A DNA stretch of 64,000 bases. Origin: Erythrophleum ivorense. Its lineage: Eukaryota > Streptophyta > Magnoliopsida > Fabales > Fabaceae. Location of the stretch: contig JAIUCV010000117.1 of NCBI GenBank assembly GCA_026724425.1, positions 1,955,501 to 2,019,500 on the forward strand. The letters run 5' to 3'. The position numbers and the translations under genes are program-made. Below the pieces are notes generated by a model. That model was not told the origin of the DNA, searched no databases, and worked only from the letters and a program-made list of their open reading frames with translations. Each line of letters opens with the position of its first letter. Position 1 is the stretch's first letter. Shown here one piece after another: positions 54,677-64,000 of this stretch.

Positions 54677-56814
54677 CTATATATCCAGATCATCCCAATC
54701 ACGTTCTGGTGGTCCGCGACAGTTGAGCTCAACGAATATGTCCGCTGCAAGCTTTGCTCTTATAGCTTTCATGTTCTTACCACATAGCGTCTTCGGAAAA
54801 AGCCTCCCAAGGCTATGGTACTCGATGAACTTTAGACAGAAGACACCACAGTCACTGCAATTGTCTTGCGCAGGCACATCCTTTCCAGACAGATACTCGT
54901 GTGTGAAACGCTCCAACGGATACCTCTCTCTATCATTGCTGTCAGCCATGAGCCGAAGAAGATAAGGCATCATCACAGCAATTGGCTCGAGGGAGTGAGA
55001 CAACACAGCCTCACTGAGATAACCAGGTAAGCTGTCCCACACAGTAATATGCCTTTTGGGTATCGAAATCATCAAGGCAACCCAATGATTCTCTTTCACG
55101 TTCCATGGCATGTAGATCTCATCAATATCTACTTCCCATTTCTTCAGCGTTTGGCAGAATGCTGGTTTCTTCCCTTCAAAGTAATCATAAGCACCCCCTG
55201 GTAGCAATCTTCCTAATCCATATCGATCTGGCTCGGAATCCACAAACCTCCTATACTTGTCTTTCGTCCACAACATACTAGGACCACTATCAGCAAAGCA
55301 GATTCGCTCACTCCTAAACCATTCCGGGTGCAATTTCATGCGCTGACGAAACAAGTCCAAGACTATATCCATGTGCTGAAAATATACATGTACGTTAGAA
55401 CGCTGAAGAAATGGGAAGCATAAGAATAAAGGTCTACAGGAAAGGTCTACAGGAAAGGTCTACAGGATAGGTCTACAGGAAAGGTCTACTGAAACGGTCT
55501 ACGCGCATGAAAAGCATAAGAATAAAGGTCTACAGGAAAGGTCTACAGGATAGGTCTACAGGAAAGGTCTACTGAAAAGGTCTACTGAAACGGTCTACGC
55601 GCATGAAAAGCATAAGAATAAAGGTCTACAGGAAAGGTCTACTGGAAAGGTCTACAGGAAAGGTCTACTGAAACGGTCTACGCGCATGAAAATCATGAGA
55701 ATAAAGGTCTACAGGAAAGGTCTACAGGATAGGTCTACAGGAAAGGTCTACTGAAAAGGTCTACGCGCATGGAAAGCATAAGAATAAAGGTCTACCGTAT
55801 CCGCAAGCCATTCTGTCTGGGTGACTAATTCCCACCACCAGTGGAGTTGAGGTTCAGCGTTCCAAAGAGGTTTCTTAGGGCCACTGGATAGAAGACAGAA
55901 AACACTCAGTTACTAATCAAACAATCAGGATAAATATAAGTATTAAGAGTAATTTTAAGAAACTACTTACAAAATGCCTTTAAACTCCTTCTTAAGTGCT
56001 GAGAGCCTATCCTTATCTACTGGCGTGAACGGATCGTACCCAAACCGTTGCTTTCCAATGATGTCCTTCACTGTTCTATTTCCCACATACGGAGACCGTT
56101 GAGATGCGGCAAGCTGTCGCTGACGATCTACGTTTGCTTGTGCAACAAGTATTGCTGCTTGTTGTTTTAGGTGCTGCTTCTTCGTGTCCTCCCTTCGCTC
56201 TTCTTTCGATGGCTTATGCGACTTAACAAAAACGAGCTCCGAATCGTTACCGTTGTCACTCCCGCATGGAGATATATGTTGTTTCTGCAAATGTGAACCA
56301 AGTATGTATCAAACAAGGTTTGTATAAATGGCACAAATATTCTCAGGTTTTACACGAACCAAACAAGGTTCAGGGATATAAAACAACAATATCAGCAAAA
56401 CCAAAATAAACTACAAGTACTTCTTAGGCTTACGCCTGACTCGAACTCTATCAGGTACAGGATCAGCACTAACCCGATCTTTTTTCTTCGTAGGAGTGGT
56501 ATCTGTCTCGGTAACCTTCTTCACAGAAGTGGCAGTGTTATCGCCAACTTTCTCCTCTACATCATTCTCCTCTTCACCGGAAGGCTCGTCATCCTTCACA
56601 GACTTCTCAGGCTCCTTAGGCGTAGGCTCCTTAGGCTTCTCAGGCTCCTTAGGCTTAGGCTCCTTAGACTCTTCGGGCTCCGCATGCCTTGATGCATCTT
56701 TCATAACCCGGATGGTTTCTTCTATGCTGACCACCTTCTCAGTTAGGGTCCACAACCTGGCATCAGTCTGTTCGAAGCCCAACTTCATCTCCGCAGTCAA
56801 CTTCTCGCTGCACT
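54677..56814 (-). pseudogene. MULE-borne ULP1-like cysteine protease (Kaonashi type), split by a retroelement
   Basis: Minus-strand exons: 56414-56814 (acidic, Lys/Pro/Glu-rich, cut at 56814 by the Athila-like insertion), 55971-56284, 55796-55883 and 54677-55375. The last three have matching phases. The C-terminal exon is a C48/ULP1 peptidase: WVALMISIPKRHITVWDSLP holds a His just before W and an Asp, and DVPAQDNCSDCGVFCLKF holds the Gln and catalytic Cys. All catalytic residues are visible. ULP1 enzymes process or remove SUMO; the function of the transposon versions is unknown. The join between 56414 and 56284 is uncertain because TAG 56411-56413 follows KPKKYL. The 5' part must lie beyond the inserted element, outside the window. 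Confidence 0.8.
55376..55795 (-). repeat. ULP-like gene intron made of GGTCTAC repeats
   Basis: A 420-bp intron in which GGTCTAC recurs about every 14-15 bp from 55430 on. It is arranged in higher-order units of 83-96 bp that each begin agcataagaataaaggtctac-like (near 55418, 55513, 55609, 55692 and 55776). The 5' splice site on the minus strand is GTAGACC, itself a motif copy. Confidence 0.9.
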
Positions 56815-58436
56815 TGATGCGTTGGGTTTTATGCTTCAAACTAATACAATTTATAACCCAACTTGGTAGAGCTGCAAGTGCACAGCCGTGGTAAGTCGGG
56901 GTCGAACACAAGGAAGAGAGATTTCGTTTCAAGTTTATGTTGAGTGATAAGTAGCTAGAACAAAGATATGAGTGTGGGGTGATCCTAAAATGAAAGGAAA
57001 ACAATGCAAGTAAGTAAAGAGGTTGTAAACAAGATGGGAAAGATGTTAGGCAAAGGATAATCAATGGAAACATTCAATGAAATGACAAGAGATTGCATGG
57101 GATAAATTATAAACCGCCTTGAACTCACAACACTACGGTATAACCTTTCCACTTTCGTGGCTCCGGCTACTATGCTTAAACAACCTAATAGACTCAACTT
57201 TCGATGGTTATTACAAGTTATAAGCATGCATTAACTAGTGTTCAAGTCGTGATTGCTCACTAAATTCCTTAGGTCAACTTTTGGAAGCCTAAGACACTTA
57301 GCTCATCAAATACTAGTTTCGGCAATACAACAAGCTTTTGGAGAGTGTATCAACCTAGAATCAAGTTGTTTAGGCGCGCTTTCCTAACAACAAGCATTAT
57401 GAACAAGCAAAGATGAAGGTCCAAATGGTGAAATCCCGGTTTATGCAATCATATAAGTCAAATCATATCATGAGCCCATCGATCTCCCTCGGCCTAACCG
57501 AGAGATCTACTCGGCCATGGCGCAAACAAGCAAGCAAAGCATGATTGAAAGCATAATCATAAGCACAAGTAAGAGATAAAGGGAATAGAAAAGCTTCTCT
57601 ATTGAAGAAACAAGTCGGGTCTCCTTTGATAACTTGAAATCTTGAGTACAAAGGTAACAAAGCAAAGAAGATGGAAGAACAAGGTTTTATGTGAGCTAGG
57701 GTCTTGAGCGGCGCCTCCTTTCTCCTCCCTTGGACTGCGCAGCTCTCTCTCTGGTTCTTCTTGACGGCCAAAACCCTTCTCTCCTTTTTTCTGAGGCTAA
57801 AAACTTGTATATATAGGTGAGGAATCGCTTAGGTCTTCGTGGTGCCGGAAAAGGAAACTTTCCGATGAGCTGGAGTCAATCTTTTGCGACGTGTATGGGC
57901 CGAGATAAGGCCAAGGAAACCTCCAGATAATAGCTAAGCCTCTTCTCAAGCGAGCCAAAGTCCATGCCGCGGCATCCTGGGCCTTTAGACACGCGAGATC
58001 CTCCACGGGCTTCATCTTGTCGCTATACGGACACGTCTCGGTATAAAGTGAATTTCTCCTTGATGGTTGATCCAAATGGCTTGATTCCACTTCGACGTGA
58101 TGCATGACTCAAATATCTATCCATCAAGACCAAGATCATGATTTTTAGACGTCGGGAAGACCCCTTGCCGCGGTCAACTTCCGGATGCTCCGGTTCTGTC
58201 CGAATACGAGAATCGGACAAATGGAGTTATAATGATGCTCTTGACTTGGAAACTTGCATGGATCATGGTTTGAGGCTCTTTTGCTCCTTTTTGAATCCTT
58301 TTTGATGTTTTAACCTGTTAAGACTCCAAAACCAACAAATACAAGAAAACTACCTCCAAAGGCATAAAACCTTATTGAAAGCACTTGAAAACATATGAAA
58401 ATACTAAGTAAAAACATGCAAAATATGATGATATCA
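56815..58436 (-). repeat. 3' LTR of Athila-like element
   Basis: On the plus strand it starts TGATGCGTTGGG and ends ATGATGATATCA. The minus-strand TATA box (ctatatatac) lies near 57809. The polypurine tract adjoins at 58437. Confidence 0.88.
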
Positions 58437-58450
58437 ACTCCCCCAGACTT
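58437..58450 (-). other. Polypurine tract of Athila-like element
   Basis: The minus strand reads AAGTCTGGGGGAGT next to the 3' LTR. A near-copy (AAGTCTGGGGGGATT) occurs inside the element at 59398-59412. Confidence 0.75.
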
Positions 58451-58882
58451 AGCCTTTGCTTGTCCTCAAGCAAACTAAGAAAGGAAAAGAGGTTTGAAAA
58501 CGTGAGAACTCTCAAATCTTTTGGAAATCCATGTTGACCTTTGTTTTAGTAATCCACATGAATCAGCAGCGGCATTAAGAATTAAGAACAAGGAAGTACA
58601 TACCGTGAGTTTTGCAATCGTCCCAAAGCAATCCACTTCTCTTTAGACGATCCAAATTCGCCACCTTTGACTCCTTTAGTTTCTAAAGGTGTGGTCTCAA
58701 CTAGAGAATATCGATCAAAGGGTTTAGGGACTCTTACTCATCCTCTTGTGTTTAGACACTTATCTCGGCTCATGCCTCACCTCTCTCTCTTCTCACTCCT
58801 TAAGCCGATTCATCCCTTTTTTAGGGTAGCATGGTATTTTTTTTTTATTCGACTTCTTCTCCTCTTTGTGGAGGTTTTGGAT

Positions 58883-59007
58883 GATCTTCCATAGACGCGA
58901 GTATTGATGGTTGTAGCCACCTAATCCCCGGTTACTTGGATCAAAAGGTCTTCCATAGACGCGAGTATTGATGGTGGTTGCCACCTAATCCCCGGTTACT
59001 TGGACCT
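58883..59007. repeat. 65-bp tandem duplication in Athila-like internal DNA
   Basis: Two copies beginning tcttccatagacgcgagta (near 58885 and 58950) and ending ccccggttacttgga. Confidence 0.9.
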
Positions 59008-59713
59008 TGATGCTTTTTCTTAAAATTGGAGGGGAGAGAGAGGGAAAACCGAACTCACATAGACTTTCACTATTTGGTGAGGATGAGGAGTCGTGCTCTT
59101 TGTAAAACCAAGCCCCTAGCTGAGAAGGTTAAGTTCATTAAGGTGCGGAGTCAAAGATGGATCCTTCTTATGCCCTTGGAGATGTGGACGTTTTTGGTAG
59201 ATCGATCCACTCATGGTGCACATGTGATGGAGTAGACTGCCAAATACTGATCAATGGTCACTTAAACGCATGCAAAACAATGGTTAGGTCCAAGACAAAG
59301 TCATAATTCTCGACAAAAGTTTTGACTCAATAAAAACGACTCGATGAGATGAAAACAATGCAAACAAAAATGTCAAAATGAACAAACTTATTAGTATAAT
59401 CCCCCCAGACTTAACTTGCACCGTCCCGGTGTAAGAAAAATCAGATTAAGAGAGGTGAAATACGTAATAGATTTGAAAAAGGGAAAGGTTAGAATGATGT
59501 TACCAAGTGATGACCAATTGTTATGAAGATCAGGGTCATATGATTGATTGGGGCTCCTCTGTAGGCAGGATGGGTCGGGGAATATTGAAGGGCAATGCCG
59601 GATTTCCTTCGGTTGTCATTTCGGTCGTGTACGTTCCATTCGGTCGACCCGAAATGAGTGCTATGAACAACATGACAAACCGTTAAGAATTTTATGAACG
59701 GGATTGAAAATTT

Positions 59714-60400
59714 ACCGTCCAATATGATGTTTTAGAGCCGCTGGTGAAGTTTCAGATCGTTTGGTCGAGCAAATGTGAAAATCCTGTGTCGGGTGGATCT
59801 CTCGGACGGCCGTAAGGTGATGGGATGGACCACAGCTCGAACCGTCAACATTTCGTCGACCTATCTTGAAATTCCACCGACCAATCATATATTTTAGGAG
59901 CAGTGGTGAAGTTTCATGTCAAACAAACGAGCGGTTTTGGATTTGCATCATTTGGTGTTCCATACGGTCGACCGGATGATAGTGCAGTAGACCACAGCTC
60001 AAACGGTGACGAATTTCCAGACCGAGATTGAAATTCCACCGACCAACTTCATATTTTATGAGCACTGGTGAAGTTTGAGGTCAAATGGATGAACGGTGTA
60101 AGACTTCCTTCACAACGTGGTGGAAACGGCTCCGGGAAGAGATTTTTGACCGTCCTTAAATTTGGCTCGTTCGTTCCATGATTTTCTTTTGGAATAGTGA
60201 TTTTGAAGCTCCAAGAATTCATTTCCAGGTGGTGGTGTCGCCATGCCGTGATTTTGGTTTTTGTCGGCCTTGGGTTACCCGCCATCGACCGGATGTGGCA
60301 TTCGTGCGTATCTCCCCATCCGTTCACATTTCTTCGTCCTATCTTTTGGATTTGCCGACCAATATGGTATTGTCTGGTCGCCTGTGAAGTTTGGTGGACT
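59714..60400. repeat. Degenerate ~160-bp tandem repeats
   Basis: Blocks of the form ccgaccaatcatat...gagcactggtgaagttt recur near 59714, 59876, 60037 and 60354, i.e. at multiples of ~160 bp. They fill part of the non-coding 3' internal region of the Athila-like element where pol would be expected. Confidence 0.7.
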
Positions 60401-60777
60401 TTGGTAACACGGATTGTGAGATAGGTCAAGTGTGTACTCCTTTGCACCCGTGTGGCCGAGAAAAGCACGCCGGATGGAATATCTTGAATTTTACGCGACC
60501 GTTTGGTGATTTTCTTTGACCAAAATGATTCTGCTTCCCTCCTTTATTAGTCCCAGGTGGTTCCCGCTCCTTGGTGTCGGTTTGGACAAGGGTGGGATGA
60601 ATGGGTGGGACATTTCCTTGTTTGGTCTCCTCTTGGTTTGTCATCCTAACAAAATGCATGCAATAATGATGTGAAAACTAAAAATGAAAAAGGAAAAGAA
60701 AAATACCGTGTGGGTTGCCTCCCACAAAGCGCTTGTTTTAAAGTCATCTAGCTTGACTCCCGTTTGTCTTTGTTCGG

Positions 60778-63519
60778 TTAGGTGCGGATGTGATCGGCCA
60801 AAGGGTTTGGGATCCCTTTGGTGTCTTCACATTCTGGTTCAGGTGGCTCATGAGGTGGTTTGGGCTCTCCATGATCATCTTCCATGTCGTCCTTGAAGAC
60901 CAAAGCTCTCGGAAAAAGTTTTAAGGTTTTTCCGAGTCTTTCCTTTGCGGTTTGCTCATCTTTGGGGTCCGGATCCTTTGGGAGAATGATTCTTATGCTG
61001 GCAAAGGACTTAGGCACACCGTCAGGTTCTTCTTCAGCTCCATGATTGTTAAAAGACGATGACAAGACCGAGTGAATATCCTTGAAGACATTCTCATGCT
61101 TCGGCTTCAACGGTTTCATCGCTTCTTTTGGTTGAGGGTATGGCTCGCCCTTCTTGGTGCTTCTTGGCCGCTCGGCTCCTTCTCTTGGCATGAGTGTGCT
61201 CCTTTCTGGTGGTAGTTTGACTGCGCTTGGAGCTTGTTTGAAGTTGATGCTTGGGAAAAAGACATCTTGCCGGACATGACCAAGTGTTAGTTGGTTTCTC
61301 ATGTAATTGATGACCGCCCCGGCTGTGGCTAAGAATGGGGTACCAAGAATCAGCTGATTCCTCTTTGATCCTTCCCATACCATGATTTGGAAATCGGTTG
61401 GGACATGTCTCTCTCCAATCTCTAGCATAACATCTTCAAGCACTCCATAAGGCTCCATGCTTGATAGATCCGCAAACTCCACTCTCACCTTAGGCTCTTT
61501 GAAATATTTGAATCCCAAATCTTTGGCTAGTGCAAGAGACATGAGGTTCACGTTTGCTCCACTATCACACAAGCAATCGGTGAGTTGGTATCCATTGATA
61601 CAAACGGGGATAACAAACTTCCCGGGATCTCCTTGTTTAAGCAACGGCTTGTTGTCAAGCCTTCTCTTGTAAGCTCGCCTTGACTCCCATGTGTACCTCT
61701 CTGGTTTGTACCTCTCCTTAAGCTCATCTTCTCTTTCTTCTTCTTGAGATGGTACGGAGACAATGGCCGGTGGATCCTCTTTGGATGAAACAACACTACA
61801 AAACTTTTGCGGATTTGCCTCTTGTTGCTTTTTAACCGCCTCGGCTGTTTGAGAGACTTGAACATCTAACTTCTGGACGTGAGTTGACAACGCCCCAAAC
61901 TTGTTGCTTAGATCACCAAACATGTGATCCATCTTCTCATGCAAGCTCTTAGTAGCTTGTCTTTGTTCTTCCATAAATTTTGTAACCGCCACATCTACTT
62001 TCTCTTCTTGTTGAGCCGGTGCAACTCCTTGGGGAAAAGTGAGTGGCTGCTTCACTTGGTAGACTCCCTTAGGATAGAATTGTTGCTTAGGCTGGTATTG
62101 ACCTCCTTGGTAAGCGTTTTGGCCTCCTTGATAAGTGTTTTGGCTCGGATAGACTTGATCATTTGGGTTCTCCACATTGGTGCTTCGGTAAGAGAGGTTG
62201 GGATGGGGGCGGAATGGCTGATTGTATCCTCTATTACCGTAGTTACCTCCTATGTAGTTGACTTCCTCTTGATTCTCTTCTGCTCCATCTCTCATAAATT
62301 CCATGAGAGGCTCTTCATTAGTGGCCAAGACATCATCAACCGCATGCACTCCTCGGTTGCTCTTTAGTAGTTGTGAGACCATGTTCTTCAACTCCATGAT
62401 TTGAGCCGATTCCGATGATGAGCTCGTGGTTCTCACTCCTCTATTGTACTCAGGGCATGCATTGGAATCACTTGCAGCAAGATTCTCGATCAAAAGCTTA
62501 GCCTCCGGCACCGATTTGGTCATGAAGTTGCCATTGCTCGCGGTGTCAAGTGAAAGCTTGTACTTGTGATCAATCCCATTGTAAAAGATGTTCCAAAGGT
62601 TACCTTCTGAGAAGCCATGATTAGGGCAATCTCTTGCATACTCCTTGAAGCGCTCCAAAGCTTCATAGAAAGACTCCATTGGTGCTTGCTTAAACCCGGA
62701 TATCTTACTCCTTATAGAGTTTGATCTTTGCTTGGTGTAGAATTGGTTTAAGAAAGCTCCTTTGTATTCATTCCATGTTGTAATGGATTGAGGTGGTAGA
62801 GACTTTACCCATCTAAGTGCCTTGTCACTTAGAGAGAAGGTAAACAACTTGCACTTGAAGTAGTCCGGTGACACTCCATTGATCCGAGTAGTGCTACATA
62901 TCTCTTCAAAGGTGTCGACATGGTCAAGTGGATGTTCGGTGGACAAACCATGGAATTGGTTTTGTTTCACCAAGGCAATGATTTGTGGCTTGATCTCAAA
63001 GTCGTTCCTTGGGGGTTGTGGTGGTCGGATTGGATTCCTATCCAAGAAGAATGCATCGGATGAATCAAAATCTCCCATAGTCGGATGCCTTGGATGCTGA
63101 GCGAATTGGGCTCTCCTTGGAGGCTGATGTGGTTGAGCCTGAGGCATCCCTTGGTGACCGCCATGGGGGTTTTGGTGATGCTGGTTTGGTGGTTGACCGG
63201 CGTTTTGTTGCTCCGGTTGTTGTTGATGTTGTTGTTGCGGCTGCGGTTGATCGGCTACACCGGGAGCGTTTTGATTAGGTTGAGGCACGGCTCCTTGTGC
63301 TGGCTGGTCAACTCCGGCTTCTGGTAAGACATGAGGGGCTTGTGGTTGTTGTTCTTGGTCAGGGGCTTGTTGTTGGCCACCTTGTGCCGCGGCTTCACCG
63401 CCTTGATTCATTCTTTCTCTTCTTTGCCGCCTAAGTGTTCTTTCAAGTTGGTCAATGTCAAGATCTTCTTCTATGGTATTATCCGGATTGGACCTTCTTG
63501 TCATGCACCTAAGAGACAC
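60778..63519 (-). CDS. Athila-like Gag plus aspartic protease
   Basis: An intact 913-codon frame in minus orientation. The N-terminus is Gln/Pro-rich (residues 30-135). The Athila/Tat-type gag domain spans residues ~170-350 (NQFYTKQRSNSIRSKISGFK, ECPNHG-like DCPNHGFSEGNLWNIFYNGI). A linker has QNTYQGGQNAYQGGQ repeats and a coiled-coil-like segment. A retropepsin domain lies near residues 640-740 (CLCDSGANVNLMSLALAKDL and QLILGTPFLATAGAVIN). It then ends at a stop without RT. Gag packages the element RNA and the protease would cleave the product; reverse transcription and integration must come from another element. The Met is the first in frame after the primer-site leader. Confidence 0.9.
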   Translation of the reverse strand: MSLRCMTRRSNPDNTIEEDLDIDQLERTLRRQRRERMNQGGEAAAQGGQQQAPDQEQQPQAPHVLPEAGVDQPAQGAVPQPNQNAPGVADQPQPQQQHQQQPEQQNAGQPPNQHHQNPHGGHQGMPQAQPHQPPRRAQFAQHPRHPTMGDFDSSDAFFLDRNPIRPPQPPRNDFEIKPQIIALVKQNQFHGLSTEHPLDHVDTFEEICSTTRINGVSPDYFKCKLFTFSLSDKALRWVKSLPPQSITTWNEYKGAFLNQFYTKQRSNSIRSKISGFKQAPMESFYEALERFKEYARDCPNHGFSEGNLWNIFYNGIDHKYKLSLDTASNGNFMTKSVPEAKLLIENLAASDSNACPEYNRGVRTTSSSSESAQIMELKNMVSQLLKSNRGVHAVDDVLATNEEPLMEFMRDGAEENQEEVNYIGGNYGNRGYNQPFRPHPNLSYRSTNVENPNDQVYPSQNTYQGGQNAYQGGQYQPKQQFYPKGVYQVKQPLTFPQGVAPAQQEEKVDVAVTKFMEEQRQATKSLHEKMDHMFGDLSNKFGALSTHVQKLDVQVSQTAEAVKKQQEANPQKFCSVVSSKEDPPAIVSVPSQEEEREDELKERYKPERYTWESRRAYKRRLDNKPLLKQGDPGKFVIPVCINGYQLTDCLCDSGANVNLMSLALAKDLGFKYFKEPKVRVEFADLSSMEPYGVLEDVMLEIGERHVPTDFQIMVWEGSKRNQLILGTPFLATAGAVINYMRNQLTLGHVRQDVFFPSINFKQAPSAVKLPPERSTLMPREGAERPRSTKKGEPYPQPKEAMKPLKPKHENVFKDIHSVLSSSFNNHGAEEEPDGVPKSFASIRIILPKDPDPKDEQTAKERLGKTLKLFPRALVFKDDMEDDHGEPKPPHEPPEPECEDTKGIPNPLADHIRT

Positions 63520-63644
63520 AAAGAAAGAGTATTAAGTAAAAATTTTATGGTTTTTTAGAATTTTATGAAAAACAGAAAATGGAATGCAAAAACAAAAAGA
63601 ACTAGACTAAAAATCAATCAAGAAACTTGAAAGAAATGCAACTC

Positions 63645-63664
63645 TTCCCCGGCAACGGCGCCAA
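63645..63664 (-). other. Primer-binding site (tRNA-Asp) of Athila-like element
   Basis: Minus strand TGGCGCCGTTGCCGGGG, complementary to the 3' end of plant tRNA-Asp (GTC), a few bases after the 5' LTR. This primer is characteristic of Athila/Tat-group elements. Confidence 0.88.
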
Positions 63665-63670
63665 AGAGCT

Positions 63671-64000
63671 TGATGCGTTGGGTTTTATGCTTCAAACTAA
63701 TACAATTTATAACCCAACTTGGTAGAGCTGCAAGTGCACAGCCGTGGTAAGTCGGGGTCGAACACAAGGAAGAGAGATTTCGTTTCAAGTTTATGTTGAG
63801 TGATAAGTAGCTAGAACAAAGATATGAGTGTGGGGTGATCCTAAAATGAAAGGAAAACAATGCAAGTAAGTAAAGAGGTTGTAAACAAGATGGGAAAGAT
63901 GTTAGGCAAAGGATAATCAATGGAAACATTCAATGAAATGACAAGAGATTGCATGGGATAAATTATAAACCGCCTTGAACTCACAACACTACGGTATAAC
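63671..64000 (-). repeat. 5' LTR of Athila-like element (partial)
   Basis: The first 330 bp are identical to 56815-57144 as compared by eye; the rest is beyond the window. Confidence 0.9.

Larger units (their letters stand above)
50376..64000. mobile_element. Mutator-like element (Kaonashi/VANDAL-like), interrupted, right end outside window
   Basis: The left end (about 50375/50376, ggggctgtttt) is fixed by comparison with the unoccupied copy at 46561-46570. Contents are a MudrA-type transposase (51831-54270, plus), a ULP1-like protease gene (54677-56814, minus, continuing beyond an inserted retroelement), and non-coding DNA saturated with AGGTCTAC motifs. No long terminal inverted repeat can be tested because the right end is not in view. 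In Arabidopsis, non-TIR MULEs carrying ULP1-like genes are known as Kaonashi. Confidence 0.75.
56815..64000 (-). mobile_element. Athila-like Gag-protease-only retroelement (right LTR runs off the window)
   Basis: The left LTR 56815-58436 (1622 bp) and the first 330 bp of the right LTR (63671 on) are identical over the compared part. Orientation is minus. The primer site is complementary to tRNA-Asp. One long gag-protease ORF (60778-63519) is present. The 2.3 kb between it and the 3' LTR has no RT, RNase H or integrase. The element lies in an exon of the MULE ULP-like gene; the left flank is gcact (56810-56814). Confidence 0.87.

Noticed and set aside
60778..63519. Host gene for a Gln-rich protein
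   Set aside because: The Athila-type gag and retropepsin motifs, the tRNA-Asp primer site and the flanking LTRs identify it as retroelement Gag.

Overview
The window is nuclear DNA of a flowering plant, almost certainly a Brassicaceae species. The genes have GT-AG introns, and the recognisable proteins match Arabidopsis families closely: a HEN1 paralogue, delta-VPE, MOT1;2, eIF3j, and the DUF627/DUF629 ubiquitin-hydrolase-related family. About half of the 64 kb is transposable-element sequence, much of it nested.

Layout. 1-4825 holds Ty3/gypsy retroelement material: the end of a polyprotein running into an LTR, a second LTR directly after it, and then a 1.2-kb-arm palindrome carrying a third, inverted LTR. 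4826-10943 carries two copies of the 5' part of a HEN1-like gene. One is a short broken fragment; the other is nearly full length but has in-frame stops. A cystatin-related gene and a solo LTR lie between them. 11765-18575 is a cluster of DUF627/DUF629 ubiquitin-hydrolase-related genes: one complete 12-exon gene, one 5'-truncated tandem copy and one inverted scrap. 19420-20656 is eIF3j. 21705-23790 is the vacuolar processing enzyme delta-VPE on the minus strand, flanked by two copies of a ~307-bp F-box/FBD gene fragment. 26048-27439 is the molybdate transporter MOT1;2. 27640-28985 has hAT-like non-autonomous debris.

29880-43807 is an endogenous pararetrovirus (caulimovirid-like). It has a tRNA-Met primer site, a movement protein, a coat/zinc-knuckle region, a protease and RT-RNase H, and no integrase or LTRs are visible. 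It is split by an 8.15-kb Ty3/gypsy element (32222-40373, minus orientation) with ~1.86-kb LTRs and a 5-bp target duplication AGCTC. 44896-46569 and 48701-50375 are near-identical direct copies, each with a Stowaway-like MITE.

From about 50376 to the end lies a Mutator-like element (MULE) with an intact MudrA-type transposase and a convergent ULP1-like protease gene of the kind carried by Kaonashi MULEs. Its non-coding DNA is packed with the octamer AGGTCTAC/GTAGACCT, often in palindromic pairs. The MULE protease gene is split at 56814 by a recent Athila-like element (56815 to beyond 64000) that encodes only Gag-protease. The strongest candidate for an undescribed system is this motif-saturated MULE. 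It resembles VANDAL MULEs, in which an element-encoded anti-silencing protein reads short repeated motifs in the element's own non-coding DNA.
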